A stretch of 64,000 nucleotides of DNA from Liolophura sinensis. Taxonomy: Eukaryota > Mollusca > Polyplacophora > Chitonida > Chitonidae. The DNA lies in contig NC_088296.1 of assembly GCF_032854445.1 (NCBI RefSeq), forward strand, positions 27,583,064 through 27,647,063, in the 5' to 3' direction. Positions 25,025-37,100 of the stretch are shown here, one piece after another; the stretch's first letter is position 1; each line of letters begins with the position of its first letter. The notes beneath the pieces were generated by a model. The model was given only the letters and a program-made list of their open reading frames with translations. It was not told where the DNA came from and searched no databases. The translations under genes were made by a program, and so were the position numbers.

Positions 25025-28000
25025 GTAAGTTCTGTCTCCTTACGTGTTAGTGTGACATTGTGTACCATCATGGAGTACTGGACGAACTGTGTTAAATCTG
25101 GGTAAGCTCTTCACGTTTTTGTATGACATTGTGTGCCATCATGGTATACTGGACAAATATAGCTAAATCAGGGTAAGTTCTGTCTCCTCACGTGTTTGTG
25201 TGACATTGTGTACCATCATGGTATACTGGACAAATATAGCTAAATCAGGGTAAGTTCTGTTTCCTCACGTGTTTGTGTGACATTGTGTACCATCATGGTA
25301 TACTGGACAAATATAGCTAAATCAGGGTAAGTTCTGTTTCCTCACGTGTTTGTGTGACAATGTGTACCATCATGGTATACTGGACAAATATAGCTAAATC
25401 AGGGTAAGTTCTGTTTTCTCACGTGTTTGTGTGACATTGTGTACCATCATGGTATACTGGACAAATATAGCTAAATCAGGGTATGTTCTGTCTCCTCACG
25501 TGTTTGTGTGACATTGTGTGCCATCATGGAGTACTGGGCGCACTTCGCTAACTCTGGGTAAGTTCTGTTTCCTCACATGTTTTGTGACATTGTGTACCAT
25601 CATGGTATACTGGACAAAGATAGCTAAATCGGGGTATGTTCTATGTCCTCACGTGTTTGTGTGACATTGTGTACCATCTTGGAGTACTGGGCGCACTTTG
25701 CTAACTCTGGGTAAGTTCTGTCTCCTCACGTGCTTTGTGACATTGTGTACCATCATGTTATACTGGACAAATATAGCTAAATCGGGGTATGTTCTGTCTC
25801 CACACGTGTTTGTGTGACATTATGTACCATCATGGAGTACTGGGCGCACCTCGCTAATTCTGGGTAAGTTCTGTCTCCTCACGTGTTTGTGTGACATTGT
25901 GTACCATCATGGTATACTGGACAAATATAGCTAAATCGGGGTATGTTCTGTCTCCACACGTGTTTGTGTGACATTATGTACCATCATGGAGTACTGGGCG
26001 CACTTCGCTAATTCTGGGTAAGTTCTGTCTCCTCACGTGTTTGTGTGACATTGTGTACCATCATGGTATACTGGACAAATATAGCTAAATCGGGGTATGT
26101 TCTGTCTCCTCACGTGTTTGTGTGACATTGTGTACCATCATGGAGTACTGGGCGCACTTCGCTAATTCTGGGTAAGTTCTGTCTCCTCACGTGTTTGTAT
26201 GACATTGTGTACCATCATGGTATACTGGACAAATATAGCTAAATCAGGGTAAGTTCTGTCTCCTCACGTGTTTGTGTGACATTGTGTACCATCATGGAGT
26301 ACTGGGCGCACTTCGCTAATTCTGGGTAAGTTCTGTCTCCTCACGTGTTTGTGTGACATTGTGTACCATCATGGTATACTGGACAAATATAGCTAAATCA
26401 GGGTAAGTTCTGTCTCCTCACGTGTTTGTGTGACATTGTGTACCATCATGGAGTACTGGGCGCACTTCGCTAACTCTGGGTAAGTTCTGTCTCCTCACGT
26501 GTTTGTGTGACATTGTGTACCATCATGGTATACTGGACAAATATAGCTAAATCAGGGTAAGTTCTGTCTCCTCACGTGTTTGTGTGACATTGTGTACCAT
26601 CATGGTATACTGGACAAATATAGCTAAATCAGGGTAAGTTCTGTTTTCTCACGTGTTTGTGTGACATTGTGTACCATCATGGTATACTGGACAAATATAG
26701 CTAAATCAGGGTAAGTTCTGTCTCCTCACGTGTTTGTGTGACATTGTGTACCATCATGGTATACTGGACAAATATAGCTAAATCAGGGTAAGTTCTGTCT
26801 CCTCACGTGTTTGTGTGACATTGTGTACCATCATGGTATACTGGACAAATATAACTAAATCAGGGTAAGTTCTGTCTCCTCACGTGTTTGTGTGACATTG
26901 TGTACCATCATGGTATACTGGACAAATATAGCTAAATCAGGGTAAGTTCTGTCTCCTCACGTGTTTGTGTGACATTGTGTACCATCATGGTATACTGGAC
27001 AAATATAGCTAAATCAGGGTAAGTTCTGTCTCCTCACGTGTTTGTGTGACATTGTGTACCATCATGGTATACTGGACAAATATAGCTAAATCAGGGTAAG
27101 TTCTGTCTCCTCACGTGTTTGTGTGACATTGTGTACCATCATGGTATACTGGACAAATATAGCTAAATCAGGGTAAGTTCTGTCTCCTCACGTGTTTGTG
27201 TGACATTGTGTACCATCATGGTATACTGGACAAATATAGCTAAATTGGGATATGTTCTGTCTCCTCACGTGATTTATTTTTTTATTTGAATTCTGTTTCA
27301 TTAAGAGTATTTCACTTATACGACGGCGGCCAACATTATTGTGGGTGGAAACCGGGCAGAGCTCGGGGGAAACCTACGATCATCCGCAGGTTGCTGACAG
27401 ACCTTTCCACGTACGGCCGGAGAGGAAGCCAGCATGATCTCCACACGTGTTTGTGTGACATTGTGTACCATCATGGAGAAATTGGCGCACTTTTCTCAGT
27501 CTCGGTAAGGTTAGTCTCCAGTCGTGTTAGTGTGGCATACAGTCATGGTATAGGGATGGACAATGATAAAGCTGGATGCGTCAGTGAGACATTGCCATTT
27601 TGGGGAGCTTTAACCGCATTTGTTACACACTGTGAACTTAACGTCATGTTACACGACACACACGAAAATATACGAAACATCCATGTAGAAATTCGTGGAT
27701 CGTGGGGTTTGATGGGGATTTCGATACAGATGAGTATTGAACACATCGCTGGCGGTTTTGATGTTTTAACAAGGAGTCGTTCTTGGAAAAGTGTTCAGCT
27801 TGAGGGCAATTTGAGTAATCCCAAACCAGTGACGGCTGACGAACTGCAGTTAACATCACTGCATTTAATGGTTAATTTTGCTTAACTCTTTTTGCTATTG
27901 TGCTTGTGACTATTTATAAATTTACTTGAATAGTCAGAACAAAACTCTAACTGAGGTATACAGAGAGGGGGCATTATTTCACCAGATACGTGTGACCGTT

Positions 28001-29407
28001 TGTCAGATATCCCGCTGTCTTGGCAGCTTTGGTTTTGCTATCCATGTTCTAGTCGTTTTATACACAAAATATTCTCACCAGATTAATCGTCATAAATGAT
28101 AGATGGAACTTTGACGCTGGCATAACCCGTATGAGCGCCAGAGCTGAGTTTGTGCGGGACAATAGTGAGATAACTCCGAATAATTATAACCTTTTGATCC
28201 ATATTGTGGTTTATGTCAAACCCAATATCAACACCTGACATAACAAATATTACCATTAATACCATAGCCATTATTTTATTTGATTGGTGTTTTACGCCGT
28301 ACTCAAGAATATTTCATTTATACGACGGCAGCCAGCATTATGGTAGAAGTGAAGTACAAGGCGTATGTCCAAATGCAGCATATATCTGCCGGGATTCGTA
28401 AAGGGAGGTAACTTTGTAAATACCGACGCTAACGGTGTGAAATGTGTGTTTAATTCATGGGAACGATATGTCTCTGTGCAAATCTTCACCAAAATGGGTG
28501 AAAAATGGGGATGCAAGCAAATTGGAGGCTTGGGCCATACCCTTAATAACTTCCTTGCAGTGGTCTTAAAGAAACCAAAAGAGAATTACGCTGATGGATT
28601 GAGTGAGTGAGCGCTTTGGGTTTAATGTCGTACTTAACAATTTTTCAGTCATATGACGACGAAGGAATCCTTAGAGTGCATATGCGTGTAAAGCGCCTAC
28701 TTGTTGCAAGACGGATTTCCAACGCTCTTTGATCTAGTGCTGCTTCACTGAGACGGCTTACCGAAGGCAAGTTAGTGGCTCCGCCCGACCCATTATTCTG
28801 ATACGGGTGTTTGGTACTATCCCCTTTATGCCGAACGCCAAGCGAGGAAGTTACACCTTCCTGTTTTAAGGTCTTGGGTGTAACTCACTGACGACATGAA
28901 GACCAACTGATACAGGCTGAAATTATAGAAACTTCTTTGCCTTCCAGCTTACCATGACCTGGTTGATCGGAAATAACGTTAGTTTTACAACGTTTGTTAT
29001 CCATTTTTACAACGTTTTTTGATTGCATGTATGTGAACTTGTCATTTGCTTATTTATCTTTCAGAAACCCGAACTTACCAAGCAAAAAGTATATCCAAAC
29101 AACATGGCCGACATTCGACGCAGAGATGGAGAAATTCGTTCAGCTCGAGGTCAACATGTCACCTAATTCAACATCCACCTTCCCGTATGCTCGGCGAGTG
29201 GCATTCTGGGAGGAGCTGGTACCGGCGCAGATAAAATCTATTGAGGATTTTAAGAAAGAATTAAAAGAATCAGAAGAAAAAGAAAAGGAAAAGTGTAAAC
29301 CGCCTAACACAGCTAACGCTCTTGCGGGTGGAATCTTATGTGTCTATCTGCTGCCACTGGTCTTATATTCTGTGATATTTGGTTTTTACACACAGGTACT
29401 TTTTTAA
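23508..29407 (+). CDS. Type-B carboxylesterase (COesterase family), complete two-exon coding region
   Basis: Joining 23508-25024 to 29065-29407 gives 1860 nt, 619 residues plus stop, which is a usual length for the family. The phase-2 junction (GG|A) restores the family motif GNPN. The Met at 23508 is preferred because a splice acceptor (TTTGCAG) ends at 23488 and because it aligns with gene 1. An upstream Met at 23448 lies before that acceptor. Residues 1-20 form a signal peptide. Motifs: EDCLRLDIY (96-104), oxyanion-hole HGGAY (122-126, Ala where gene 1 has Gly), GESAG with Ser203, Glu about 332 in MKEEGE, His467 in THFEDVPYVFG. The catalytic triad is intact. The C-terminus is a charged linker followed by a hydrophobic stretch of about 24 residues (ILCVYLLPLVLYSVIF), suggesting a membrane anchor or GPI signal. 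The enzyme is probably an extracellular ester hydrolase with unknown substrate. Confidence 0.93.
25025..27260 (+). repeat. 77-bp exon-border satellite in intron of esterase gene 2, about 29 units
   Basis: Each unit reads as a 32-nt exon-end copy (ATGGTATACTGGAC... or ATGGAGTACTGGGC...), then GG|GTAAGTTCTGT, then about 35 nt ending TTGTGTACCATC. The first unit continues directly from the true exon end. Two subtypes, MVYWTNIAKSG and MEYWAHFANSG, alternate as dimers at about 25480-26500, and the right end is homogeneous. Each unit holds a strong donor motif (some GTATG) and nearly all hold a CACGTG hexamer. No unit has a good acceptor, so these are not cassette exons. One or two further units resume at 27439-27515 after a SINE. 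Confidence 0.95.
27272..27438 (-). mobile_element. Family A SINE inserted into the exon-border satellite
   Basis: Tail-first copy truncated within the linker before the tRNA-like head (ends GGAAGCCAGCATGAT). Flanking CTCCTCACGTG (27261-27271) and CTCCACACGTG (27439-27449) fit a target-site duplication of satellite sequence. The satellite therefore predates this insertion. Confidence 0.8.
27516..28263. other. Intron sequence of esterase gene 2, nothing further recognised
   Basis: An open frame running through 27540-27885 starts inside the SINE and satellite and has no recognised domain. It is regarded as chance. Confidence 0.4.
28264..28345 (-). mobile_element. Family A SINE fragment
   Basis: Contains tail, GTTTTACGCCGTACTCAAG and CAGCCAGCATTATGG blocks, then stops. 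Confidence 0.7.
28608..28905 (-). mobile_element. SINE-like element, family B, in intron of esterase gene 2
   Basis: Inverted copy with the (TGAG)n/TTTAATGTCGTACTTAACA tail on the left and the blocks GGATTTCCAACGCTCTTTG and CTATCCCCTTTATGCC. The tRNA-like head is largely missing. Confidence 0.7.
29065..29407 (+). CDS. Esterase gene 2, terminal coding exon
   Basis: Acceptor TTTCAG ends at 29064. The exon opens with the rest of GNPNLP and contains TTWPTFDAEMEKFV, which matches the conserved end of type-B esterases. After that come a Lys/Glu-rich linker and a hydrophobic C-terminus. The stop is at 29405-29407. A possible donor (CAG|GTAC) at about 29397 leaves open an alternative longer transcript. 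Confidence 0.88.
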
Positions 29408-29969
29408 CAGTAAAACTTTCATTTCTGTTAATTTTCTATGTATTTTCTGTAAGATTTTCATTATGTGTACTCAGAAACAATGGTTTCCTGAAACCTGAAG
29501 TATAACCTTTGTGGGTGTAGGCAGTAAGTATAGTCACCGTACACTGTATCTGTATCAGTGATATCCATGATACAGGATTTACGGTCAAGTTTTTACATGT
29601 TTTTTTCTTTTTCTGTGCATGTCCTGAAAACTGAAACAAAGATACAACTTTCAGATTTTGGCAGCTGCTTTATCTTGTTGATTTTTCCTTTAAACTGATA
29701 TTTTTTTTTCGCTGAAGTCTGGTACCTTCCTTTAGTACATGTACTCGTGGGCGTCAGCAAAAATGTTTTGTATACTTATAGTCTCAACAGTTTTCAACGG
29801 CGCTATGAAATCCACTGAAATCTGCTAATAATACCCCGATTTCACAAGGCACTGTTACCAATATTTCCATTTTGTCAACTTAGAATATTTGCCTTTTTTA
29901 AACGAAAATCTACCGTGGAGGAAGCTTTATTAACTATATTAACACTTTATAAAATTCGTCTAGTGTATA

Positions 29970-29988
29970 AATAAACTAGGCGAATAAA
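29970..29988 (+). terminator. Candidate polyadenylation signals for esterase gene 2
   Basis: Two AATAAA hexamers (29970-29975 and 29983-29988) about 565 nt after the stop codon. Confidence 0.45.
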
Positions 29989-31228
29989 ACTAAAAGAGTT
30001 AAAATCTTTTACATATGAAGAGTTTGTGTTTTTACTTATTTCTGCTTTTTGAAAACTTAAATTATAAGCACCCTCACATGATCAAACAGTTTACCCCTGC
30101 CTGTGCAACTGTCGGGGCGGGGGGACGCTTGACTGACTCGGAGTAGGCTATCCCACCATAAGGCTAACCGCTGACGTATAAGGGAAATATTCTCGAGTAC
30201 GGCCTTAAAAATCTAATAATAATAATCTAACAGAGTTGGCTGTGGCGTTAAACAGATCGATATCTTAAACAAGGTATCTCATTTGGTGACCAAAGAGTTT
30301 AACCGTCAGGCTGTAAATTCTATCATTACGTTCTCACGGCATTCAAACAAATCGAAAGACAAGGCCATAGGAGACTGTTAGTATATAGGCGAAGGAGACA
30401 GTATTGTGAGATGTTCTGTTTTCAAACAGTTCTCCTCATGGCCGCATGGATTGGGAATGGCTTCACGATAGAGTATAAAAGTCACGCCAATGAACAAGCT
30501 AAAAGTTCCAGAGGGCGCCACCTGTCGGGATGACACCTACTCCCTACGTCAATAGGTTAATACCCGTATGTTGAGTGTTAAAACGTAGTGAAATCAGGGG
30601 AGGTAATCGATACATCATTCTCAAAGGAAAAAAAATACTCTGAGCGTCATAGCCACCCTAGCGGCTTTGTGAGATCCTGAAATGCTATTGTGCAATATTC
30701 GTCTAGACATAATTACGGTTTTTTATGCTTTTTTTTATAATATTTTTTTAGTTGTGAGTTTGGTTGGGACACCCAGATATGCACAGCTGATGCATATTGA
30801 TGGAAGACAAGTGGTCTTCAACGAAGGTTAGCCTGTGCAAACCACAACATGGGTGTCATCCACTGGGAAGTTTACTGTCACTAGGGTCGACGAACTGAGA
30901 TAGCGGAAAGAACGTTCAAATTCCCTCTTCATGGCCGGGTTTCCGGGAAACCGTGCAGAGTCTGTCCTGTTTATTCCCACCATAACACCACCATAACACC
31001 AATCAAGTAATAAAATAAATAAATAAATAAATAAAATAAATTCGAATATCTGAACGCCAATTAATAACTGGTGTCTGATATGACTCGTATGCATCGTTTA
31101 AATTGAAGTTTCAGCAAACCTGGTCCTACGTGTAACTAATGTGTCAAAATACTCTTAAGCTTTATCCTCATATTAACGGCTTAATGTTTCCATATTGGGT
31201 TCTTAATCCAATCTGGTTAATTCTAACA
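29989..31228. other. Intergenic sequence with decayed SINE pieces
   Basis: Plus-oriented family A remnants lie at about 30150-30210 (CCACCATAAGGCTAACCG to GAGTACGGCC) and 30880-31045 (ending ACACCAATCAAGTAA plus AAATAAAT repeats). No gene recognised. Confidence 0.5.
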
Positions 31229-32605
31229 TAAACCGTGACTGAATGCCCGACTGAGCCGTGACTGAATGCCCGACTGGGCCGTGACTGAATGTCCGACTGG
31301 GCCGTGACTGAATGTCCGACTGGGCCGTGACTGAATGTCCGACTGGGCCGTGACTGAATGTCCGACTGGGCCGTGACTGAATGCCCGACTGGGCCGTGAC
31401 TGAATGCCCGACTGGGCCGTGACTGAATACCCGACTGGGCCGTGACTGAATGTCCGACTGGGCCGTGACTGAATGCCCGACCGGGCCGTGACTGAATGCC
31501 CGACTGGGCCGTGACTGAATGCCCGACTGGGCCGTGACTGAATGCCCGACTGGGCCGTGACTGAATGTCCGACTGTGACGTGACTGAATGCCCGTCTGGG
31601 CCGTGACTGAATGCCCGACTGGGCCGTGACTGAATACCGACTGGGCCGTGACTGAATGCCTGACTGGGCCGTGACTGAATGCCCGACTGGGCCGTGACTG
31701 AATGCCCAACTGGGCCGTGACTGAATGCCCAACTGGGCCGTGACTGAATGCCCGCCTGGGCCGTGACTGAATGTCCGACTGGGCCGTGACTGAATGTCCG
31801 ACTGTGTCGTGACTGAATGCCCGACTGAGTCGTGACTGAATGTCCGACTGGGCCGTGACTGAATGCCCGACTGGGCCGTGACTGAATGTCCGACTGTGCC
31901 GTGACTGAATACCCGACTGTGCCGTGACTGAATGTCCGACTGGGCCGTGACTGAATGCCCGACTGGGCCGTGACTAAATGCCCGACTGGGCCGTGACTGA
32001 ATGCCCGACTGGGCCGTGACTGAATGCCCGACTAGGCCGTGACTGAATGCCTGACTGGGCCGTGACTGAATGTCCGACTGGGCCGTGACTGAATGCCCGA
32101 CTGGGCCGTGACTGAATGCCCGACTGGGCCGTGACTGAATGCCCGACTAAGCCGTGACTGAATGTCCGACTGTGCCGTGACTGAATGCCCGACTGGGCCG
32201 TGACTGAATGCCCGACTGGGCCGTGACTGAATGCCCGACTGGGCCGTGACTGTATGTCCGACTGTGCCGTGACTGAATGCCCGACTAAGCCGTGACTGAA
32301 TGTCCGACTGTGCCGTGACTGAATGCCCGACTGGGCCGTGACTGAATGCCCGACTGGGCCGTGACTGAATGCCCGACTGGGCCGTGATTGAGTGCCCGAC
32401 TGGGCCGTGACTGAATGTCCGACTGGGCCGTGACTGAATGCCCGACTGGGCCGTGATTGAATGCCCGACTGGGCCGTGACTGAATGTCCGACTGGGCCGT
32501 GACTGAATGCCCGACTGGGCCGTGACTGAATGTCCGACTGGGCCGTGACTGAATACCCGATTGGGCCGTGATTGAATGCCCAACTGGGCCGTGACTGAAT
32601 GCTTC
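31229..32605. repeat. 23-bp minisatellite, about 60 copies
   Basis: Unit GTGACTGAATGCCCGACTGG plus GCC, with recurring single-base variants (GTCC for GCCC, GTGCC for GGGCC). Three minus-strand frames of 120-190 codons come from the 23-bp period (69 nt = 23 residues) and are not taken as genes. Confidence 0.96.
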
Positions 32606-34159
32606 ACTTGGCGAAAGGCGTTTTACAGTTCCTTCTATTGACGAACTATACACTTACTAGGTGTGAAAACAGAGTACCAATGTAGTGCGTCTAACAGCGT
32701 GCATGTACCCCTGTCGCTGCCATTGTCGTATATCATTAGTTACATGGCTACATAGACACAGGATACGGACATATATGGTGTCAGCAACCCTCATGTTGCG
32801 CCAGGCGTCAGCTTGTGTGGTGCGTGAGGAAGTCTCCAATGACGTCCTGCGAAAAATCGTTATCTTATTGTTTTACATACGCATCTTGATGTAATTAAGA
32901 CAGCCATGTCTAACATCATCTATCTTTAATTACTAGGTACATGTATATTAACTCTTCAAAGCCCCGAGATTAACTTCACAAAGATCTACAGATACTGACA
33001 ATGACAGGAGTTCCAGACAACATGGTATTGGGAAGTGGCTGTACTGACAACTGTTCGGTGTATAGGATGCCAGCCTATGTTTAAACACAAATGTATGCGA
33101 GTATGGTCCCACGATGTACATGTAACGCGTTTATGGATAAGACGTCTGTGTTCAAATGAAAACAGCTAGGCGTTTGCACATTAATACCTGTGTTTTTATA
33201 AATACATGTCATGCGTCGTTAATATTAGTACTGTAGAGAGATGGGTATACCCAGCAAGTGTGTCTTGAGGCCCTTCACCTCCCGACCAACGCGCCAGCAC
33301 GCACATGTAGGTGTCTTACACTGACAATCTTACGTTAATAATTGTATCGACACGTTTGAATCAATAATGAGACGATTGATCAATCGATTCATCTCATTAA
33401 AAGTTTTTCGTTCATAAACAGTGGTACAGCTCATTATAATAAACGATAAAATATATACCGTAAATATTGGCATATCTTTTCCTTCGCCCTTTCTTTCTCC
33501 ACACATTCTTCACGAGTCTGTCATTTATTCCTACACAGATTACATTTATTCAAGTGTTGACAATACGTGGTCTGTGAAGAGCGCTGGCCCTCCACCGACA
33601 GGGCCCTAGTCAGTTTCCGCGCTTCAGGGGGCGGTGGATTCAGGGTCAATCCTTGGTCTGTCACACCTAAGGCCTTAAAGAGGAATGGTTAAGTACGACG
33701 TTAAACCACAAACACTCACCCACTCACTCAGCTTGCACTCCACATATAAGCATGAGACCTGTGGTGTAAATAAGGAAATCATGAATACACCGTTAAAAAC
33801 AAAGTGAATAAATCAATAAATAAATCGATCAATAAATAAAAAAAAATGAAGAAAGAAACAGAGAAATAAAGAATTAAAGAAAGAGATAAAGAAATAAACA
33901 AATGATCATTAACACACGAAATGTCATTATCAAGTCCTGCCTGACTGCTTTAAAAACGCTCTCTACCCATTGCCCCTCCTGTCCATCGCAGATGTTCTGC
34001 CGGTGATATCTCTGCGTTGTTTCCGCAGAAATCTATATTCCGTCCTGTCCCTTCAACAACCTGATGGATTTCCACAGCTAATTAGCACACCTGTTCCCTT
34101 CTTAAAACCAACCAGACTTGTGGAGGAGGCACCACTCTGACACAACGGAACAGATCAGC
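32606..34159. other. 5' flank of first Kazal gene; one SINE fragment
   Basis: A shortened family B SINE lies at about 33582-33728 (GGGGGCGGTGGATTCAGGG to AAGTACGACGTTAAACCAC). The region just before 34160 should hold the promoter. I see no convincing TATA box. Confidence 0.45.
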
Positions 34160-34196
34160 ATGAGGGCTTTAATTATCGTCTTGGTCGCTTTTGCAG
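34160..34196 (+). CDS. Kazal gene 1 exon 1 (signal peptide)
   Basis: ATG with hydrophobic codons, then GCA G|GTAAGT. Phase 1 end, as in gene 2. Confidence 0.8.
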
Positions 34197-37100
34197 GTAA
34201 GTTGTAACTTCCTCTGTTCACTTTTTTCTCTTTCTCACCACTTTAGTTTCCTGATTTATCAGTGATTTATGAACACGACGAAAGCCTTAAATGTCGTTTG
34301 TCTCCATGTATGATCTGTGAACACGACTAAAGCCTTGAATGTCATTTGTCTGCATGTATGATTTGTGGACACGACAGAATCCTTGAATATCATTTGTCTG
34401 CATGTATGATCTGTGGGCACGACAAAAGCCTTGAATGTCATTTGTCTGCATGTGTGATTTGTGGACACGACAGAAGCCTTGAATGTCATTTGTCTGCATG
34501 TATGATTTGTGGACACGACAGAAGCCTTGAATGTCATTTGTCTGCATGTGTGATTTACGGACACTCTGAAATCCTTGATTGTCATTTGTCTGCATTATGA
34601 CTTATGGAGAAGACGAAATCCTTGATTGTCATTTATCTACATGTATGATTTGCGGACACGTCGAAACCCTTGTCATTTGTCTACATGGAGGATTTGCGGA
34701 CATGTCGAAATCCTTGTCATTTGTCTACAAGTAGGATTTGAGGACACGTCGAAATCCTTGTCAGTTGTCTACATGTACGATTTGTGGACACGTCAAAATC
34801 TTTGCCATTTGTCTACATGTATGATTTGCGGACACTCTGAAATCCTTGATTGTCATTTGTCTGCATTATGACTTATGGAGAAGACGAAATCCTTGATTGT
34901 CATTTGCCTACATGTATGATTTGCGGACACATCGAAATCCTTGTCATTTGTCTACATGGAGGATTTGTGGAGACGACGAAATCTTGATTGTCATTTGTCT
35001 ACATGTATGATTTGCGGACACGTCAAATTCCTTGTGATTTGTATACATGTAGGATTTGAGGACACGTCGAAATCCTTGTCATTTATCTACATGGAGGATT
35101 TGTGGAGACGACGAAATCTTGATTGTCATTTGTCTACATGTATGATTTGCGGACACGTCAAATTCCTTGTGATTTGTATACATGTAGGATTTGAGGACAC
35201 GTCGAAATCCTTGTCATTTGTCTACATGGAGGATTTGTGGAGACGACGAAATCTTGATTGTCATTTGTCTACATGTATGATTTGCGGACACGTCAAATTC
35301 CTTGTGATTTGTATACATGTAGGATTTGAGGACACGTCGAAATCCTTGTGATTTGTATACAAGTAGGATTTGAGGACACGTCGAAATCCTTGTCATTTGT
35401 CTACATGTACGATTTGCAGACACGTCAAAATCGTTGTCATTTGTCTACATGTATGATTTGCGGACACTCAAATTATAATCCAAAATTAAAATCCTAAATA
35501 TATACAACGGATACAAGTTTGGACTTTGTACTGTAGAATGTTGGGCATTCTTTTTCAGATATTTTGCAAAGTGAAGATTTTGACTGATGTTTTAGACAAG
35601 TCTCAGAGTTGTCCAGAGATGAGACCACCTACATGTCAACTTCATTTTTCACCTGTTTTGAGGACTTCTTTGCACATTGAATCACTTTAAACGAATGTTG
35701 GACTACACGCCTTTCACCGCATCGTGGTTGTCACATTGGAGTCAAGAGCGTCTAAATCATGGAATACCCCTGTCCTTATTCACTCAAAAATAGTTTGTTA
35801 ATTCTAAATGAGAGTCTGTTGTCTGAGTGATTGTAAAACGTGCTATGTCACTGTAACATACCGCTCATATTCAGCATCATTCGGTTTTAGTCTAATCTGC
35901 TACAGTGACAGAACAATCTGCTACAATAACAAACTTCCTTTACCCTATCACCCAGAGAACGGATTTTTGTTCATTTTAACAGATTGTTTTTGTGAGAATT
36001 TCGTAGAGTGATCTACGTTAAGATCATCGCTTCCCTGGTTGTACTGAAGCCTTCTGAATATGGAAGTAGCGGAAACAAATTTGATGAATTTGTTCACAAA
36101 AACGTGAACAAGAAGAACTCCGATGAAATTTGTGATGTCTTCATAATCGACATTCGTTTCATCTGATGCTGTAAAGATAGACTTAGAATTTGTCATTTGT
36201 GATTTCAGAAATATGGAATTCTGTTTCGAGTGTTTATTTGATATAAAATATTTTAGAGACAGCGCTAAATTACTCTATGGATTGATTGTTTCAGCGGCTG
36301 TTTCAGCGGCAAGAAAATGTCCCAACACCTGTTGGAAACTCCCCCGTGAACCAGTGTGCGGCAGCAATGGCGTCACCTTCAGGAATTACTGCGCACTTGT
36401 TCGAAGAAACTGTATGCAACCAAGGACCAAAGAAGTGGTAAGTGAAGTTTTAGAAAAATTCCCAGATTGGTCCGGGCTGTTGGACCCCGTCAACCCCCCC
36501 CCCCTCCCAACAATCCTTCTTCTACCACCCGAGTTCGAACCCGAGTCATGTCATATGTAAAAAAACTGATAAAGTTCTAATCGAACCGATGTCAGATTAG
36601 CGCGGTGACCATTGAAAGGGACAATATTGGATTGTTAGCATGATATGTTTTTAATGACTTATTAATTAATTTGTTTATTTCTATGATTGGTGTCTTACAC
36701 ATTTTACATTAGTGTTGGGGGAGGGGGGATCGGACAGAGCAGGAGGAAACCCCCAAGCATCTGGAGTTTGCTGTCAGATCTTCCCACGTACGACCGGAAA
36801 GAGAAGCCAAGACCAACACAGATAAATTAAAATATTTATGTTTTTTTATTGCTGTTTAAGGCCTTACACATGAGTTTTTATGTTATTATATGATGACGGT
36901 GAGATTTGTGGTGAATTTAAGATAAACGACAGGCCTTTGGCAAGTTACTGGAGGCTTTCCCCACGTGTGTTGTGCAGAGAAACACTGTATATTTGTGGTG
37001 TTGAACGTTAGATTGGGAAATCGGCCGCAGAACTATGGTCAACCGCTTTAGTTGGGTGGGTGAGTGTGTGTGTGTGAGTGGGAGGGTTGGGGGGGGGGGG

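Noticed and set aside
25025-27260. Units of the esterase satellite as cassette micro-exons
   Set aside because: The units have strong donors but no plausible acceptor before the exon-like part, and their length would break the frame. They are better seen as repeated donors.
27286-27885. 199-codon frame as an esterase exon
   Set aside because: It begins inside a SINE and satellite and has no esterase motif. The GNPN exon at 29065 joins the first exon in correct phase.
31203-32653. Minus-strand frames rich in HSVTAQSGIQSRPS
   Set aside because: Product of a 23-bp array. All three frames are open in parts and nothing unique surrounds them.
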